Shown: positions 36,448-46,297 of the stretch, piece after piece
Numbering within the stretch: the stretch's first letter is position 1
Layout of the letters: each line of letters opens with the position of its first letter
Assembly: GCF_009938205.1 (NCBI RefSeq)
Contig: NZ_AP019655.1
Coordinates: 124,001 to 188,000 of the forward strand
Reading direction: 5' to 3'
DNA: 64,000 nucleotides
Source: Vibrio panuliri
GTDB taxonomy: Bacteria > Pseudomonadota > Gammaproteobacteria > Enterobacterales > Vibrionaceae
Program-made: the position numbers and the translations under genes
The notes under the pieces: model-generated
Told to the model about the DNA's origin: nothing
Database searches by the model: none
The model's input: only the letters and a program-made list of their open reading frames with translations

Positions 36448-37752
36448 TTATGCTTCGACGCGTTTTAAATGCACTTCTTCTTCTGCGACCCCGGCCTGAG
36501 GATCATTGAAGCGTGCTTCGTCCAATGCGCCTTCAGATTTAGCAACAATGATGGTGACTGCACTATCACCAGTAATGTTCACCGCCGTACGAATCATATC
36601 AAGTAAGCGGTCCACACCCATGATTAGGGCAATGCCCTCTAACGGTAGACCGACTTGGTTGAGCACCATGGCGAGCATCACCAAGCCAACTCCAGGCACC
36701 CCTGCGGTACCAATAGAAGCGAGCGTCGCAGTCATGATCACCATTAGGTAATCTGTCATCGTAAGATCAATGTTGAATGCTTGGGCAATAAAAGCGGTTG
36801 CCACGCCTTGCATGATTGCTGTGCCATCCATATTTACGGTTGCACCTAGCGGAACGGTAAATGATGAGACGCGGTTTTTAACGCCCATGCGATGTTGCGC
36901 CGTTTCCATGGTTACAGGAATGGTCGCGTTTGATGATGCAGTTGAAAACGCGAACATGATGGCATCTTCCATCTTACGCAAGAAGGTAATTGGGCTTAGA
37001 CCCGTAAAGCTCTTTAGCATCACACTATACGTGACCAGACCATGCAGCAGTAGCGTGCCTGCGAGGACTAAGAAATACTCGGCAAGGTTGATGATTGCGC
37101 CCAAACCAATATCGCTAAACAGTTTAGCCATCAAGAAGAACACGCCAAATGGGGCGATATTCATCAAAATTGCTACTAGCTTCATGATCACTTCATTGAG
37201 ATCTGAGAAAAAATCAGCAATGCGTTCACCAGGCTTGCCTGCTGCACTAATCGCGATACCAAATAACACCGCAAATACGATCACTTGTAACGTTTTGCCT
37301 TCGGCCATCGCACTAATTGGGTTGGTTGGGAACATATCAATGATGACTTGCCCAAGTGATGGGGCCTGCGCCGATTGGAACGTACTCGCAGCGGTGAGAT
37401 CAGCACCTGCACCTGGCTGGAACAGCGTCCCCATAGTGAGCGCAAGCGTGATTGCAATCGCGGTGGTGGCAATGTAGAAAGCCAGCGTTTTTCCGCCCAT
37501 GCGGCCAAGTGTTGATAGATCTTTGAGCGAACTGGTGCCGCAGACCAAAGAAACGAACACTAGTGGTACCACCAACATTTTTAAGCTAGCGACAAAAATC
37601 TTTCCGCCAACTTCAAACAATCCATTTACTACGTACTCGTCGACAAAACCATTGTCAGCAAACAGGGCTCGAATAGCAAAGCCCGTCAAGATACCCGCTA
37701 CCATGCCTAAAATTACGCGGCCGGTGAGCGACATCGGTTTCTTGGTATTCAT
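36448..37752 (-). CDS. DAACS family dicarboxylate/amino acid:cation symporter
   Basis: 434 residues and about eight spans with two hairpin loops. Signatures: the serine-rich FSTASSNATIPVT (HP1), PLGATVNMDGTAI (the NMDGT motif of TM7), GTAGVPGVGLVML (HP2) and RTAVNITGD (TM8). The last, with Arg-Thr-Asn-Asp placement, fits glutamate or C4-dicarboxylate carriers. AAGGAG precedes ATG 37752. Two CRP-like sites lie 104-142 bp upstream. Confidence 0.9.
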   Translation of the reverse strand: MNTKKPMSLTGRVILGMVAGILTGFAIRALFADNGFVDEYVVNGLFEVGGKIFVASLKMLVVPLVFVSLVCGTSSLKDLSTLGRMGGKTLAFYIATTAIAITLALTMGTLFQPGAGADLTAASTFQSAQAPSLGQVIIDMFPTNPISAMAEGKTLQVIVFAVLFGIAISAAGKPGERIADFFSDLNEVIMKLVAILMNIAPFGVFFLMAKLFSDIGLGAIINLAEYFLVLAGTLLLHGLVTYSVMLKSFTGLSPITFLRKMEDAIMFAFSTASSNATIPVTMETAQHRMGVKNRVSSFTVPLGATVNMDGTAIMQGVATAFIAQAFNIDLTMTDYLMVIMTATLASIGTAGVPGVGLVMLAMVLNQVGLPLEGIALIMGVDRLLDMIRTAVNITGDSAVTIIVAKSEGALDEARFNDPQAGVAEEEVHLKRVEA

Positions 37753-38214
37753 TTTGAACACTCCTTATTGTTTTACCCCTCCAATGGGGAGGTGCAGGAG
37801 GTTAGCAGTGGAAATGGTAAATAAAGAAGAAAAAAGGTTTCTCTGTGGTTATAGATGTGATCAAAATCACCAAATAAGTGTGATTTATTTCATATTTAAT
37901 GTGTATTTTTAATGCTGGATCAATAAAAAAATCAGCTCTACATCACTTTTCATTGAGCGGTAAGTGCACCGGAAGACTACTTACTTGGTCTTGTTTGTTT
38001 TAATTTCGCCGAAAATGACTGATTTTTGCGTATATTAAACGATTTTAGCTGCATATTTTGTGGTTTGACATCGATAGATTATCACAAGGTCAATAGTCTT
38101 AGATGTCGAGCCATTAACTCGCTACAATATTCACCATTAGAGATCTTAGTGGAGTGAGTATGGAAGGCGTCCATCTGCAAAGCTGAGATTGTAGTTTAAG
38201 ATAAGAGACAATAA
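37753..38214. other. Gene-free divergent region upstream of DAACS and yaiI
   Basis: 462 bp, AT-rich. Contains two CRP-like sites (37856-37871, 37879-37894), poly-A/T stretches around 37920-38060 and an eight-codon frame at 38160 with a good ribosome site (GGAGTGAG) that could be a leader but is too short to judge. Confidence 0.55.
37856..37894 (-). promoter_or_regulatory. Two tandem CRP-like sites upstream of the DAACS symporter
   Basis: TGTGA-N6-TCACC at 37856-37871 matches nine of ten positions of the CRP consensus TGTGA-N6-TCACA. TGTGA-N6-TCATA at 37879-37894 matches eight or nine. Centres are 23 bp apart. Catabolite control of a carboxylate/amino acid transporter is reasonable. Confidence 0.65.
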
Positions 38215-38673
38215 ATGAAGATTTGGGTTGATGCCGATGCTTGTCCTGTAGTGATTCGCGACATTCTTTTTCGTGCAGCACAACGTACGGGCGTAGAAGT
38301 GACATTAGTGGCTAATCAGTTTATCCGTACACCGGCGGCAACAAACATCACTATGTTGCAAGTTCAAGCGGGATTTGACGTTGCTGACAATGAAATTGTA
38401 AGACGCTGCGAAGCAGGTGACTTGGTGATAACCAGCGATATCCCGTTGGCTGATGAAGTGATTAGTAAAGAAGGCCATGCGCTTAGTTCTCGTGGTGAGT
38501 TGTTTACTAAAGAAAACATCAAGTCTCGTCTAAACATTCGTGATTTTATGGAGACCATGCGCAGTAGCGGGATTCAGACGGGCGGACCTGCACCGCTCAA
38601 TCAAGCGGATCGTCAGCAGTTTGCTAACCAGTTAGACAAATGGTTAGTTCAGTGGCAGCGTGCACAAAAGTAA
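38215..38673 (+). CDS. yaiI: YaiI/YqxD family protein (UPF0178, DUF188)
   Basis: 152 residues aligned with E. coli YaiI: the N-terminal [22 protein letters not shown], then [27 protein letters not shown], and a conserved GGPAP. The fold is PIN-like with acidic residues at the N-terminus, so a nuclease role has been proposed, unproven. Start ATG after AAGAGA. Confidence 0.9.
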   Translation: MKIWVDADACPVVIRDILFRAAQRTGVEVTLVANQFIRTPAATNITMLQVQAGFDVADNEIVRRCEAGDLVITSDIPLADEVISKEGHALSSRGELFTKENIKSRLNIRDFMETMRSSGIQTGGPAPLNQADRQQFANQLDKWLVQWQRAQK

Positions 38674-38753
38674 TCTCAATTTTTCAAACTCGATCAATTT
38701 TCTTTTTTAGTCAATGATTTATGGTGGCGGCGTTACATGATAAGAGCCGCCCC

Positions 38754-39269
38754 ATGAGTACTATTGCAACCAACCAAACCGATTTATACCACGCGATTAA
38801 GCAAAGTTTCGCTAAACTCTATACCGATTACCAACTCGTGCCACATGATCTTGCCCGACAATGCGGTGTGGAAGGCAACATCAAAAACACTCAAATCTCA
38901 GTGTGCGATACCTTGGCTTATCTAATTGGGTGGGGAAAGTTGGTGCTAAAATGGTATCACGCCCGTCGCCAAGGCTTGTCCGTCGATATGCCTGAAACTG
39001 GTTTTAAATGGAATCAGTTAGGAATGCTGGCGCTGCACTTTTATCACCAATATCAAACTTGGTCGTATCAAGAGTTGTTGGATGAGTATGCTGATGTGAT
39101 CAAACAGATACTGCAGTTGGTCCGCAGTCTGAGTGATGACGAGCTTTATGGTGATGATTGGTATCAAAAATGGACGCTGGGACGAATGATCCAGTTCAAC
39201 ACTTCTTCACCACTACGCAGCACTCGAACCAAAGTTCGACGATATATGCGCAGCCAAGGTTTGCTCTAA
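38754..39269 (+). CDS. ClbS/DfsB family four-helix bundle protein
   Basis: 171 residues. The family (DUF1706) is recognised from IKQSFAKLYTDYQLVP, ISVCDTLAYLIGWGKLVLKWY and FKWNQLGMLALHFYHQYQTWSY. ClbS protects against the genotoxin colibactin; other members have unknown roles and share a DinB-like bundle. ATG 38754 is preferred over 38721 by family alignment. Downstream are three REP-like motifs. Confidence 0.8.
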   Translation: MSTIATNQTDLYHAIKQSFAKLYTDYQLVPHDLARQCGVEGNIKNTQISVCDTLAYLIGWGKLVLKWYHARRQGLSVDMPETGFKWNQLGMLALHFYHQYQTWSYQELLDEYADVIKQILQLVRSLSDDELYGDDWYQKWTLGRMIQFNTSSPLRSTRTKVRRYMRSQGLL

Positions 39270-39270
39270 T

Positions 39271-39360
39271 CGTTATCGGGACACACACCATTGCTGTAAT
39301 AAGTGTTGTAATAAGGACACACACCATTAAATGGCGTTTTTTATAAGGACAGACACCACA
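39271..39360 (+). repeat. Three REP-like GGACANACACCA motifs
   Basis: Three direct copies: CGTTATCGGGACACACACCA (39271-39290), GTAATAAGGACACACACCA (39308-39326) and TTTATAAGGACAGACACCA (39340-39358). They lie between two convergent genes. The motif type is familiar from gammaproteobacterial REP sequences mobilised by REP-associated tyrosine transposases (from memory); no such transposase is in the window. The same unit occurs at 6788-6835 inside a gene. Confidence 0.75.
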
Positions 39361-39403
39361 AAGTGATGTCATCGTGGGCAAATATTGGCTCTTGTCCGGT
39401 TAC

Positions 39404-40051
39404 TCAGATTTTGGTGTTGTTAAGTTCGGTGAAACTTGGCTGGTTGGCTAACTTAGCGACGCTAATTTGGTTAAGTAAGCTGTGATAAGGCGAGTGGCGC
39501 ATAAAATCGAGAATAGGCTGTTGGGCATATTGCTCAAACAGTTCGCCATGTCGAAACTCAATATAATCTAGAGCACAGTGTAGATAGAGCGTCGCGAGGC
39601 TTGATTTGATATGTGTTGTAGTTTGATTGGATTCGAGTACTCGATTAAGTTCGATGAGAGCACGTTGCACTGCCACAATTGCACGTTGATGAAGTTCATT
39701 AGGCAGTTCAATAAAACGGCCTAAAGCAACGGATTTAAAGCTAATCTCCATTAGTGTTTTTGCCTGTCCCATGAGAGCACATTCATGCTCGTCATCTAAC
39801 CTTAATGCTTGAACATCAATCGGCTGATATTTAGTGACCAAAAACTGGCAGATCGCTAAGCTTTCAATCATGTTGGTACCACTCTCTAATTGAAGAGTTG
39901 GGATCATGCTAAATGGATTAACCTGTAAAAGCTCCGTTGGCGATGCCCATGGGTCAACCCAAACGAGTTCAACATTGGATTGATTGCTGAGCAATACAGT
40001 GGCAAGTGCGACACGGGAAAAAGGGGATGTGTCATTTAAGTAAAGTTTCAT
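39404..40051 (-). CDS. Glutathione S-transferase-like protein
   Basis: 215 residues with an N-terminal thioredoxin-like half: MKLYLNDTSPFSRVALATVLL, WVDPWASPTELLQVNPFSMIPTLQLESGTNMIESLAICQFL (cis-Pro in MIPTL and ES for the glutathione carboxylates). The C-terminal half is helical and divergent. Its ATG overlaps the stop of the upstream MFS gene by one base (TAATG), with that gene's AAGGAGG as its ribosome site, so the two are cotranslated. May detoxify what the transporter handles (inference). Confidence 0.82.
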   Translation of the reverse strand: MKLYLNDTSPFSRVALATVLLSNQSNVELVWVDPWASPTELLQVNPFSMIPTLQLESGTNMIESLAICQFLVTKYQPIDVQALRLDDEHECALMGQAKTLMEISFKSVALGRFIELPNELHQRAIVAVQRALIELNRVLESNQTTTHIKSSLATLYLHCALDYIEFRHGELFEQYAQQPILDFMRHSPYHSLLNQISVAKLANQPSFTELNNTKI

Positions 40052-41262
40052 TAAGCCTCCTTGATACGATGAGATTTTGCATGAGTGAAAACAACCAAAG
40101 CCGCAGCGAGAAGTAACGCAAGTGCGCTGGCAACAAACAGGGGTTGGTAGTGGGGCATCTGTGGTGCAAGATAAGCATACAAGTAACCAAAAGCACCTTG
40201 TGATAAGGCGAATGCCATGGTGAGCATCCCCCACGCTTTGGTATTCAGCTCGTAGCCAACACACTCGAGTGTATAAGCTGAGATAAGAGTGACGACGCCC
40301 GTGGTGAACAAGCCTACCAGTACGGATGACAAAGCTAGACCGATAAAGTGTGTGGTGACGGTCGGCAAAAACACGCCAACCGCTTTGAAAAACAGTGCGC
40401 TACATAGGGCCCGCCGAAGATTGAGTTTGTCGCCAATTGAGCCGACAAGAATTGGTCCCAGTGCTGCGCCAACACCAAAGATCGCCCACATTGCTCCGCC
40501 AAAGGCTAGTGATCTGTCGAGATCTCTAACCATAAAATCCACCCAAAATAAGGTATGGGGCAGGTAGCCAATGGCATCAAAACCGTAAGCGAACACCAAT
40601 AGAGCGAGAGTTCTCTTTTGCGCCGAGGATAGGGTGTTGAGTTTTGCTGAAGAAATGCCAAAACTGGTTGGAGTTTCGCACCTTTGCCATGTCGACCAAG
40701 AGAGAACAGTAGTAATGAAAGTGATGGCGGCAAGCAGCAACCACGCTGCGGAGATACTCTGCTGCAGAACGATAGGGAGTAAGCATCCCGCCAGCATCAC
40801 TCCTAAACCGATACCAGAGAAAATAATGCCACTGATGCGAGCTTTGGTTTCTGGCGGATGTAAACGCACGATTAGCGGCGGAGCAAGGATCATTAGCATC
40901 GCTCCGGTTAGTCCCGCTATTGCACGAAGTAAAAAGTAGTAACCAAAGGCGATATCTTGCAGCGCACAACCAAGAAAACTCAAGCTACTGAGCAACATCG
41001 CAACGCGAACTAGACTGACTACACTAAAACGCTTTGTAAGGTAGTGGCAAAGTGGCGCTCCAAGGATATAGCCAATGAGAGTTGCAGCGCCAAGAGAAGA
41101 GGCTTGTGCTTGAGTAAACCATCCTGCGGAGACAAGAGCAGGCATCATTGCGATGTAAGCGAATCGACCAACGCCATTGCCAACCAAAGTGGCGGCAAAC
41201 CCTGCAAGCGAGAAACGGTTTAATAGACTATTCGATTGGGAAGAGAGCGTTGAGCTTGGCAC
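40051..41262 (-). CDS. MFS transporter, YbfB/YjiJ family
   Basis: 403 residues and 12 spans. Start of the family: AGFAATLVGNGVGRFAYIAMMPALVSAGWFTQAQASSLGAATLIGYILGA, close to YbfB/YjiJ. Substrate unknown. First gene of an operon with the GST-like gene. Confidence 0.86.
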   Translation of the reverse strand: MPSSTLSSQSNSLLNRFSLAGFAATLVGNGVGRFAYIAMMPALVSAGWFTQAQASSLGAATLIGYILGAPLCHYLTKRFSVVSLVRVAMLLSSLSFLGCALQDIAFGYYFLLRAIAGLTGAMLMILAPPLIVRLHPPETKARISGIIFSGIGLGVMLAGCLLPIVLQQSISAAWLLLAAITFITTVLSWSTWQRCETPTSFGISSAKLNTLSSAQKRTLALLVFAYGFDAIGYLPHTLFWVDFMVRDLDRSLAFGGAMWAIFGVGAALGPILVGSIGDKLNLRRALCSALFFKAVGVFLPTVTTHFIGLALSSVLVGLFTTGVVTLISAYTLECVGYELNTKAWGMLTMAFALSQGAFGYLYAYLAPQMPHYQPLFVASALALLLAAALVVFTHAKSHRIKEA

Positions 41263-41510
41263 GTTGGTTCCTTGCTTATCGCGAGCCGTTTACTGAATGT
41301 CGGTAAGTTTCCCATTTTTGATATGCATCTGCAGTTAGCCTTTAGTCCAAGTGGCCTATTTCTATCTATCACAACAAAAACCTTACGAGCTTAACAGTTG
41401 GAAGTGATGCTCGTTGCTGCGCGAGGTAGAATAGAACACTCTAAAGGGCTAATGATGGCATGATGATGCTAACAGGCTAAAACAATAAATATGAACTACG
41501 AAGAGCTATT

Positions 41511-43112
41511 ATGAACCAATATGTGAATGACCCTTCCAACTATCAATTACTGATCAAGAATCTGCTTTTTTCGCCAGTTGCTTTTGACCCTAACCAAGAG
41601 ATTGTATACGCCAACCATCGTCGTCACAGTTATCAAACTTTCCATAATCGAGTGAAGCAGTTCGCCAATGCATTGACCAAAATGGGAGTAAAAAAAGGCG
41701 ACACGGTAGCCGTGATGGATTACGACTCACACCGTTACCTAGAATGTTACTTTGCGATACCAATGATTGGTGCCAAGTTACACATGATCAATGTCCGCCT
41801 TTCTCCAGAACAGATTCTATACACCATCGATCATGCTGAAGATGACATCTTACTGATTCACGAAGAATTTCAGCCTATTTTGGATCAGATCAAAGGCCGT
41901 ATTGATACTGTGACAAAATACGTGGTGCTAAGGGATGATGAGGGGTGTGAATACGAGCAATTGCTGGCTCAAGAAAAAACTGAGTTTGATTTCCCTGATT
42001 TTGATGAAAATACCGTCGCGACCACATTTTACACCACAGGTACAACGGGGATGCCCAAAGGGGTCTTCTTCACTCATCGACAATTGGTATTGCACACCCT
42101 GAGTATCCTCAGTTCGCTGGGTACCAATGCAGTGCAAGGGCGATTGCATCAAGGTGATATTTATATGCCGATTACCCCGATGTTTCACGTCCATGCTTGG
42201 GGTTTGCCTTATATGGCAACGATGTTAGGGGTAAAACAGGTGTATCCGGGGAAATATATTCCAGATGTTCTGCTCGGCTTAATTGAGCAAGAGCAGGTCA
42301 CTTTTTCTCACTGCGTGCCGACAATCTTACACTTGCTATTGAGCTCGCCAAAATCCAAATCAATGGACCTTTCTGGTTGGAAAGTGATTATTGGCGGGGC
42401 TGCATTGCCCAAAGCCTTGTGTCAGGCGGCGTTGGACCGTGATATTGATGTTTTCGCTGGCTACGGTATGAGCGAGACTGGGCCAATTCTTTCTATTGTG
42501 CAGTTGAGCCCAGAACACTTGGCAATGGAGCCGGAGCAACAGGCTGAGTATCGTTCCAAAACGGGCAAAAAAGTCGCCATGGTTGAAACGCATATTGTGG
42601 ATGAGGAAATGAACAAACTGCCACATGATGGAGAAACTAGTGGTGAAATAGTGGTACGTGCGCCATGGTTGACGCCGAACTACTACAAAGACAATAAGAA
42701 CTCCAAAGCCCTTTGGCGTGGCGGCTATTTGCACACTGGGGATGTGGCAACCGTTGACAGTGAGGGCTTTATCAAAATCACTGACCGCGTCAAAGATATG
42801 ATTAAAATATCCGGGGAGTGGGTAAGCTCTTTAGAACTAGAGGATATTTTGCATCAACATCGCGCGGTGTCTGAAGTGGCGGTGATCGGCATGCCTCATA
42901 ATAAATGGGGTGAAATCCCACTCGCACTTGTCACGCTCAAAGAAGAGTCTCAAGTGAGTGAAAAAGAGCTGCTGGGCTTTGCTAAAGACTTTATCAATAA
43001 AGGTATCTTGGCAAGAGAAGCTTTGCTATTGAAAGTGAAGTTTGTTGAATCGATTGCTAAAACCAGTGTCGGTAAAGTGGATAAAAAAGAGCTCCGTCGT
43101 TTATATCTTTAA
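41511..43112 (+). CDS. Acyl-CoA ligase, medium/long-chain fatty acid type (AlkK-like)
   Basis: 533 residues of the AMP-forming ligase superfamily. Motifs: YTTGTTGMPKGVFFTH (P loop), HVHAWGLPY, GYGMSETGP, HTGDVATVDSEGFIKITDRVKDMIKISGEWVSS (hinge) and a late Lys in KTSVGKVDKKELR. The order and spacing match the AlkK/medium-chain branch that activates fatty acids for beta-oxidation or lipid synthesis. No other fatty acid gene is nearby. Ends at a terminator shared with the nor operon. Confidence 0.88.
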   Translation: MNQYVNDPSNYQLLIKNLLFSPVAFDPNQEIVYANHRRHSYQTFHNRVKQFANALTKMGVKKGDTVAVMDYDSHRYLECYFAIPMIGAKLHMINVRLSPEQILYTIDHAEDDILLIHEEFQPILDQIKGRIDTVTKYVVLRDDEGCEYEQLLAQEKTEFDFPDFDENTVATTFYTTGTTGMPKGVFFTHRQLVLHTLSILSSLGTNAVQGRLHQGDIYMPITPMFHVHAWGLPYMATMLGVKQVYPGKYIPDVLLGLIEQEQVTFSHCVPTILHLLLSSPKSKSMDLSGWKVIIGGAALPKALCQAALDRDIDVFAGYGMSETGPILSIVQLSPEHLAMEPEQQAEYRSKTGKKVAMVETHIVDEEMNKLPHDGETSGEIVVRAPWLTPNYYKDNKNSKALWRGGYLHTGDVATVDSEGFIKITDRVKDMIKISGEWVSSLELEDILHQHRAVSEVAVIGMPHNKWGEIPLALVTLKEESQVSEKELLGFAKDFINKGILAREALLLKVKFVESIAKTSVGKVDKKELRRLYL

Positions 43113-43121
43113 CCGCTATCG

Positions 43122-43150
43122 ATAAAAGAGCAGGTGATGGCCTGCTCTTG
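43122..43150. terminator. Bidirectional terminator between ligase and nor operon
   Basis: Stem AGAGCAGG (43127-43134) / CCTGCTCT (43141-43148), with AAAA before and TTG after; T-rich exit on the minus strand, for the leftward nor operon. Confidence 0.75.
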
Positions 43151-43178
43151 TCTCACGCTTATTCCCGACAAATTAGCG

Positions 43179-43517
43179 CTATTTCTTCGCGTGGAACATC
43201 GCTTCACCGCGTTTATCTTGGTTTGACCAGAAGTTAATGTTGAACTGAGCGTCATCACTAATTTCAATTCGGTGCCAGTATTGTGGTGGACTGGTCGCAA
43301 ATTGCCCTGCATTAATCACAACAACCATTTCTGGCTCTGTGGCATTTTCATCAGGGAAACCGTAATAGGTCACCTGTCCTTCCATAACACACAGTTGGCC
43401 AAATACACCCTCTGCTGTGTTGTGATGCGTCAGTAACGCTTGGGGCACGTTGTCTTTAGTGAAGAAAGGGGTTGAGCGTTGAATTGTCCAATCTTTTGCA
43501 ATACGTAGATGTGACAT
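43179..43517 (-). CDS. YeaR-like DUF1971 cupin protein
   Basis: 112 residues, aligning with E. coli YeaR: RSTPFFTKDNVP, FGQLCVMEGQVTYYGFPDENATEPEMVVVINAGQFATSPPQYWHRIE. Single cupin-like domain, with the late PPxxWHxIE that typifies DUF1971. In E. coli the yeaR-yoaG operon responds to nitrate and NO (NarL/NsrR). Here it is the third gene of norV-norW, 43 bp after norW, which ties it to NO stress directly. Molecular activity is unknown. Confidence 0.87.
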   Translation of the reverse strand: MSHLRIAKDWTIQRSTPFFTKDNVPQALLTHHNTAEGVFGQLCVMEGQVTYYGFPDENATEPEMVVVINAGQFATSPPQYWHRIEISDDAQFNINFWSNQDKRGEAMFHAKK

Positions 43518-43560
43518 AATAATCCTCTCTTATTGAGTCAATGATGAATGTAAATCAGGT

Positions 43561-44712
43561 CTATGCTTGGGAGGCTAAAGAAAGCTCTCGAAGCATCGGA
43601 AATGCTTGGGTGACTTGCTCACCAGTGACAACAAAACCGAGCAAGTGCTGATGTTCATCCTCAGCTTTAGCTATGATTCCGTTTGTTGAAAACTGCACGT
43701 TCCAACTCACCGCTTGGTTTACCTGACCTGCAAGCTGAATTGGGTAACTTGGTGTTTTCACTTTAACCATCATAGCGGGTAATCGAAGCTCTGCAGGTTC
43801 TCCTAACAAAGATTTGGCGAGTGCATTAGCGCTTAGCACGATAGGTTGAAGAAAAGGCATCATTTGCCCTTGAATTTCAGCGCAATCGCCCAACGCATAA
43901 ACATTGTTGGCCGATGTTTGCAACGTGCCATCGACAGAAATACCTCTGTTTACTTTGATGCCGCCCGCTTGTGCCAGTTTGGTATTTGCTCGCAGCCCAG
44001 CTGCCGAGATAACGCTATCTGCACCAATGAATTGACCATTACTTAAGCTTGCCATTACCCCATCAGTGGTGTGATTTATTTCGGTAATAGTCGTGTCTAA
44101 CGCCAGTTGAACACCTTGCTCTAGCAATTGTTTTTCAAGTGGTAAGGCAATAAATTCAGGCAATAGACTTGCTAGTAAGCGCGAGTTAGGCTCAACGATC
44201 GTAACCGTTTTGCCACTACTGGCGAGATCCATCGCAATTTCGACGCCAATGAGGCCGCCACCAATAACCAGAATACGTTGTGCATTGCTTAGCCGAACCT
44301 CGGCGTCTTGATACTCAGTCAACGAGTTGAGAGTCATCACTTGTTGCGTTGCATTGCCTCCCATCGGAGGCACGAAAGCATTTGCGCCGGTGGCGAAAAC
44401 CAGTTTTGCGTAAGAGTAGTGACAACCTCCTGCAGTAATTTGTTGTGTATCTATGTCGATGTTCTCTACCGGAGTGTGCGTAAACAGTTCGACTTGATGC
44501 TCTTGGGCAAACTCGGCCGCGGTTTTTACGACTAAATCTTGTGCCGTTTGTTTGCGGGTAAATACATGACTGAGATCGGGCTTGTTGTACTCCGCACCAT
44601 CATCAGCAGTAAAGATTTGAATAGGCGTGGTTGCGTCCATACGACGTAAGGTTTTCACCAGTTGATAGGCAGCAAAACCACTGCCAATAATTACGATTGG
44701 TGCTTGCATCAT
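43561..44712 (-). CDS. norW: NADH:flavorubredoxin reductase
   Basis: FAD enzyme passing electrons from NADH to NorV. 383 residues aligned with E. coli NorW: IVIIGSGFAAYQLVKTLRRMD, EYNKPDLSHVF, LVFATGANAFVPP, ILVIGGGLIGVEIAMDL (second Rossmann) and VYALGDCAEIQGQMMPFLQPI. Starts nine bases after norV. ATG 44709, one codon in, has better spacing from GGGGAGAG and is equally possible. Confidence 0.95.
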   Translation of the reverse strand: MMQAPIVIIGSGFAAYQLVKTLRRMDATTPIQIFTADDGAEYNKPDLSHVFTRKQTAQDLVVKTAAEFAQEHQVELFTHTPVENIDIDTQQITAGGCHYSYAKLVFATGANAFVPPMGGNATQQVMTLNSLTEYQDAEVRLSNAQRILVIGGGLIGVEIAMDLASSGKTVTIVEPNSRLLASLLPEFIALPLEKQLLEQGVQLALDTTITEINHTTDGVMASLSNGQFIGADSVISAAGLRANTKLAQAGGIKVNRGISVDGTLQTSANNVYALGDCAEIQGQMMPFLQPIVLSANALAKSLLGEPAELRLPAMMVKVKTPSYPIQLAGQVNQAVSWNVQFSTNGIIAKAEDEHQHLLGFVVTGEQVTQAFPMLRELSLASQA

Positions 44713-44721
44713 ACTCTCCCC

Positions 44722-46203
44722 TCAAGCTTGATATTCAACGAAAACGTCTTTGCCTAAGTGGCATTCAGGACAGAGGAAATAATCGGGTACATCAGTCCAA
44801 GGAGTGCCCGGTTCAACACCTTGATTTGGTTCTCCGAGTGCAGGGTCATACACCCAGTTACAGACAGTACACACCATGCATTGGCAATCTGCAGGATGGT
44901 TGTCATTGCTCGGTTGCGCAGTGTCTACAACTTCGGGTGTTGTAGAGAGTTGCGCTTGTGGTTGCGGCGCTGTGCCAGTTGCCATGGTGAGTGGTTGAGT
45001 GAGGGCTTTATTGGCCCATAGTTTGGCGATGTTTCGTCCATGCTCACGACATTCACGCATCGCTTTGCCATCTGGTCGCCATTTGGTTTTAAGGCTTAGT
45101 GCGGTTTCAAAACCTGCATCGGTCAGGCGGGCATGAATACGGTCTACGGCGCCGCCATTCCAGCCATAACTACCAAACGCCGCTGCTTTTTTCCCTTTAA
45201 ATCTTAGGCCCGTTATCTCTTCGAGCATGCCTGCAATTTTAGGCATCATGACATTGTTCATGGTTGAAGAGCCAACCAGAATACCTTTGGAGCGGAACAC
45301 GTTCGCTAGAATTTCATTTTTATCTTGCTTCGATACATTGAATACTTTGACTGCCACGCCAGGGTCGACATCATGAATACCTTGTGCGATCGCATCTGCC
45401 ATCATACGGGTATTGTTAGACATAGAGTCGTAGAAAATAGTGATACGATCTTCTTGGTAGTTATCTGCCCACTGCAAGTATTGCTCAATAATTTGCGCTG
45501 GGTTATCGCGCCATACAATACCATGAGAAGTTGCAATCATATCTACTGGTAGGTTAAAGCTTAACACCTCTTTAATTTTTGCCGTCACTAGGCTGCTAAA
45601 TGGTGTAAGGATGTTTGAGTAATAACGTAAACACTGCTCCATTAACTCATTTTGATCGACTTCATCGTTGAATAGTCTTTCATCGCAATAGTGCTGCCCA
45701 AAAGCATCATTACTAAAGAGTACCGCATCACCCGTTAGGTAAGTCATCATGCTGTCTGGCCAATGCAGCATTGGGGCTTCAACGAAGACTAATTGCTTGC
45801 CATTACCAATATCAATTGTGTCACCGGTTTTTACCGTATTGAAGTTCCACTCGGGGTGGTGGTGATGCCCCACAATAGAATCAATCGCGGCTTCAGTGCA
45901 GTAGATGGGAGTGTTAGGGATCTTTTCCATTAACGCAGATAGTGCGCCTGAGTGGTCTTCTTCCGCATGGTTAATCACGATTAAGTCAATGGTGCTCAGG
46001 TCGATTTCCATTGCAAGGTTTTGGATAAACTGCTGACTGAAGTGATGATCAACGGTATCGATTAGAACCGTTTTCTCTTCGCGAATTAGGTAACTATTGT
46101 AGCTAGTGCCTTTGGTCATTTTGTATTCTGTACCGTGGAAGTCTTGGACCTCCCAATCGCGTTGACCTACCCAGTGAATGTTGTTTTTTACGTGAACTGT
46201 CAT
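44722..46203 (-). CDS. norV: Anaerobic nitric oxide reductase flavorubredoxin
   Basis: 493 residues. N-terminal metallo-beta-lactamase domain with the diiron ligands ([18 protein letters not shown], and His in ATSHG), a flavodoxin domain (about 254-400, [19 protein letters not shown]) and a C-terminal rubredoxin ([10 protein letters not shown] and CPECHLG). It reduces NO to N2O in the cytoplasm under low oxygen. Start at MTVHVKNN (46203) by alignment with E. coli NorV. Transcribed from a sigma-54 type promoter at 46298-46313. Confidence 0.97.
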   Translation of the reverse strand: MTVHVKNNIHWVGQRDWEVQDFHGTEYKMTKGTSYNSYLIREEKTVLIDTVDHHFSQQFIQNLAMEIDLSTIDLIVINHAEEDHSGALSALMEKIPNTPIYCTEAAIDSIVGHHHHPEWNFNTVKTGDTIDIGNGKQLVFVEAPMLHWPDSMMTYLTGDAVLFSNDAFGQHYCDERLFNDEVDQNELMEQCLRYYSNILTPFSSLVTAKIKEVLSFNLPVDMIATSHGIVWRDNPAQIIEQYLQWADNYQEDRITIFYDSMSNNTRMMADAIAQGIHDVDPGVAVKVFNVSKQDKNEILANVFRSKGILVGSSTMNNVMMPKIAGMLEEITGLRFKGKKAAAFGSYGWNGGAVDRIHARLTDAGFETALSLKTKWRPDGKAMRECREHGRNIAKLWANKALTQPLTMATGTAPQPQAQLSTTPEVVDTAQPSNDNHPADCQCMVCTVCNWVYDPALGEPNQGVEPGTPWTDVPDYFLCPECHLGKDVFVEYQA

Positions 46204-46297
46204 GACTACTACCTTAAATTTACCTTGCTGACTCATTGTTACTAAAGCGTCGAGTGGCGAAGGTTTGAAAAATAAACATTGTGATTTACTTCTCTAT

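Noticed and set aside
38160-38186. Eight-codon frame with GGAGTGAG before yaiI
   Set aside because: Too short to judge; could be chance.
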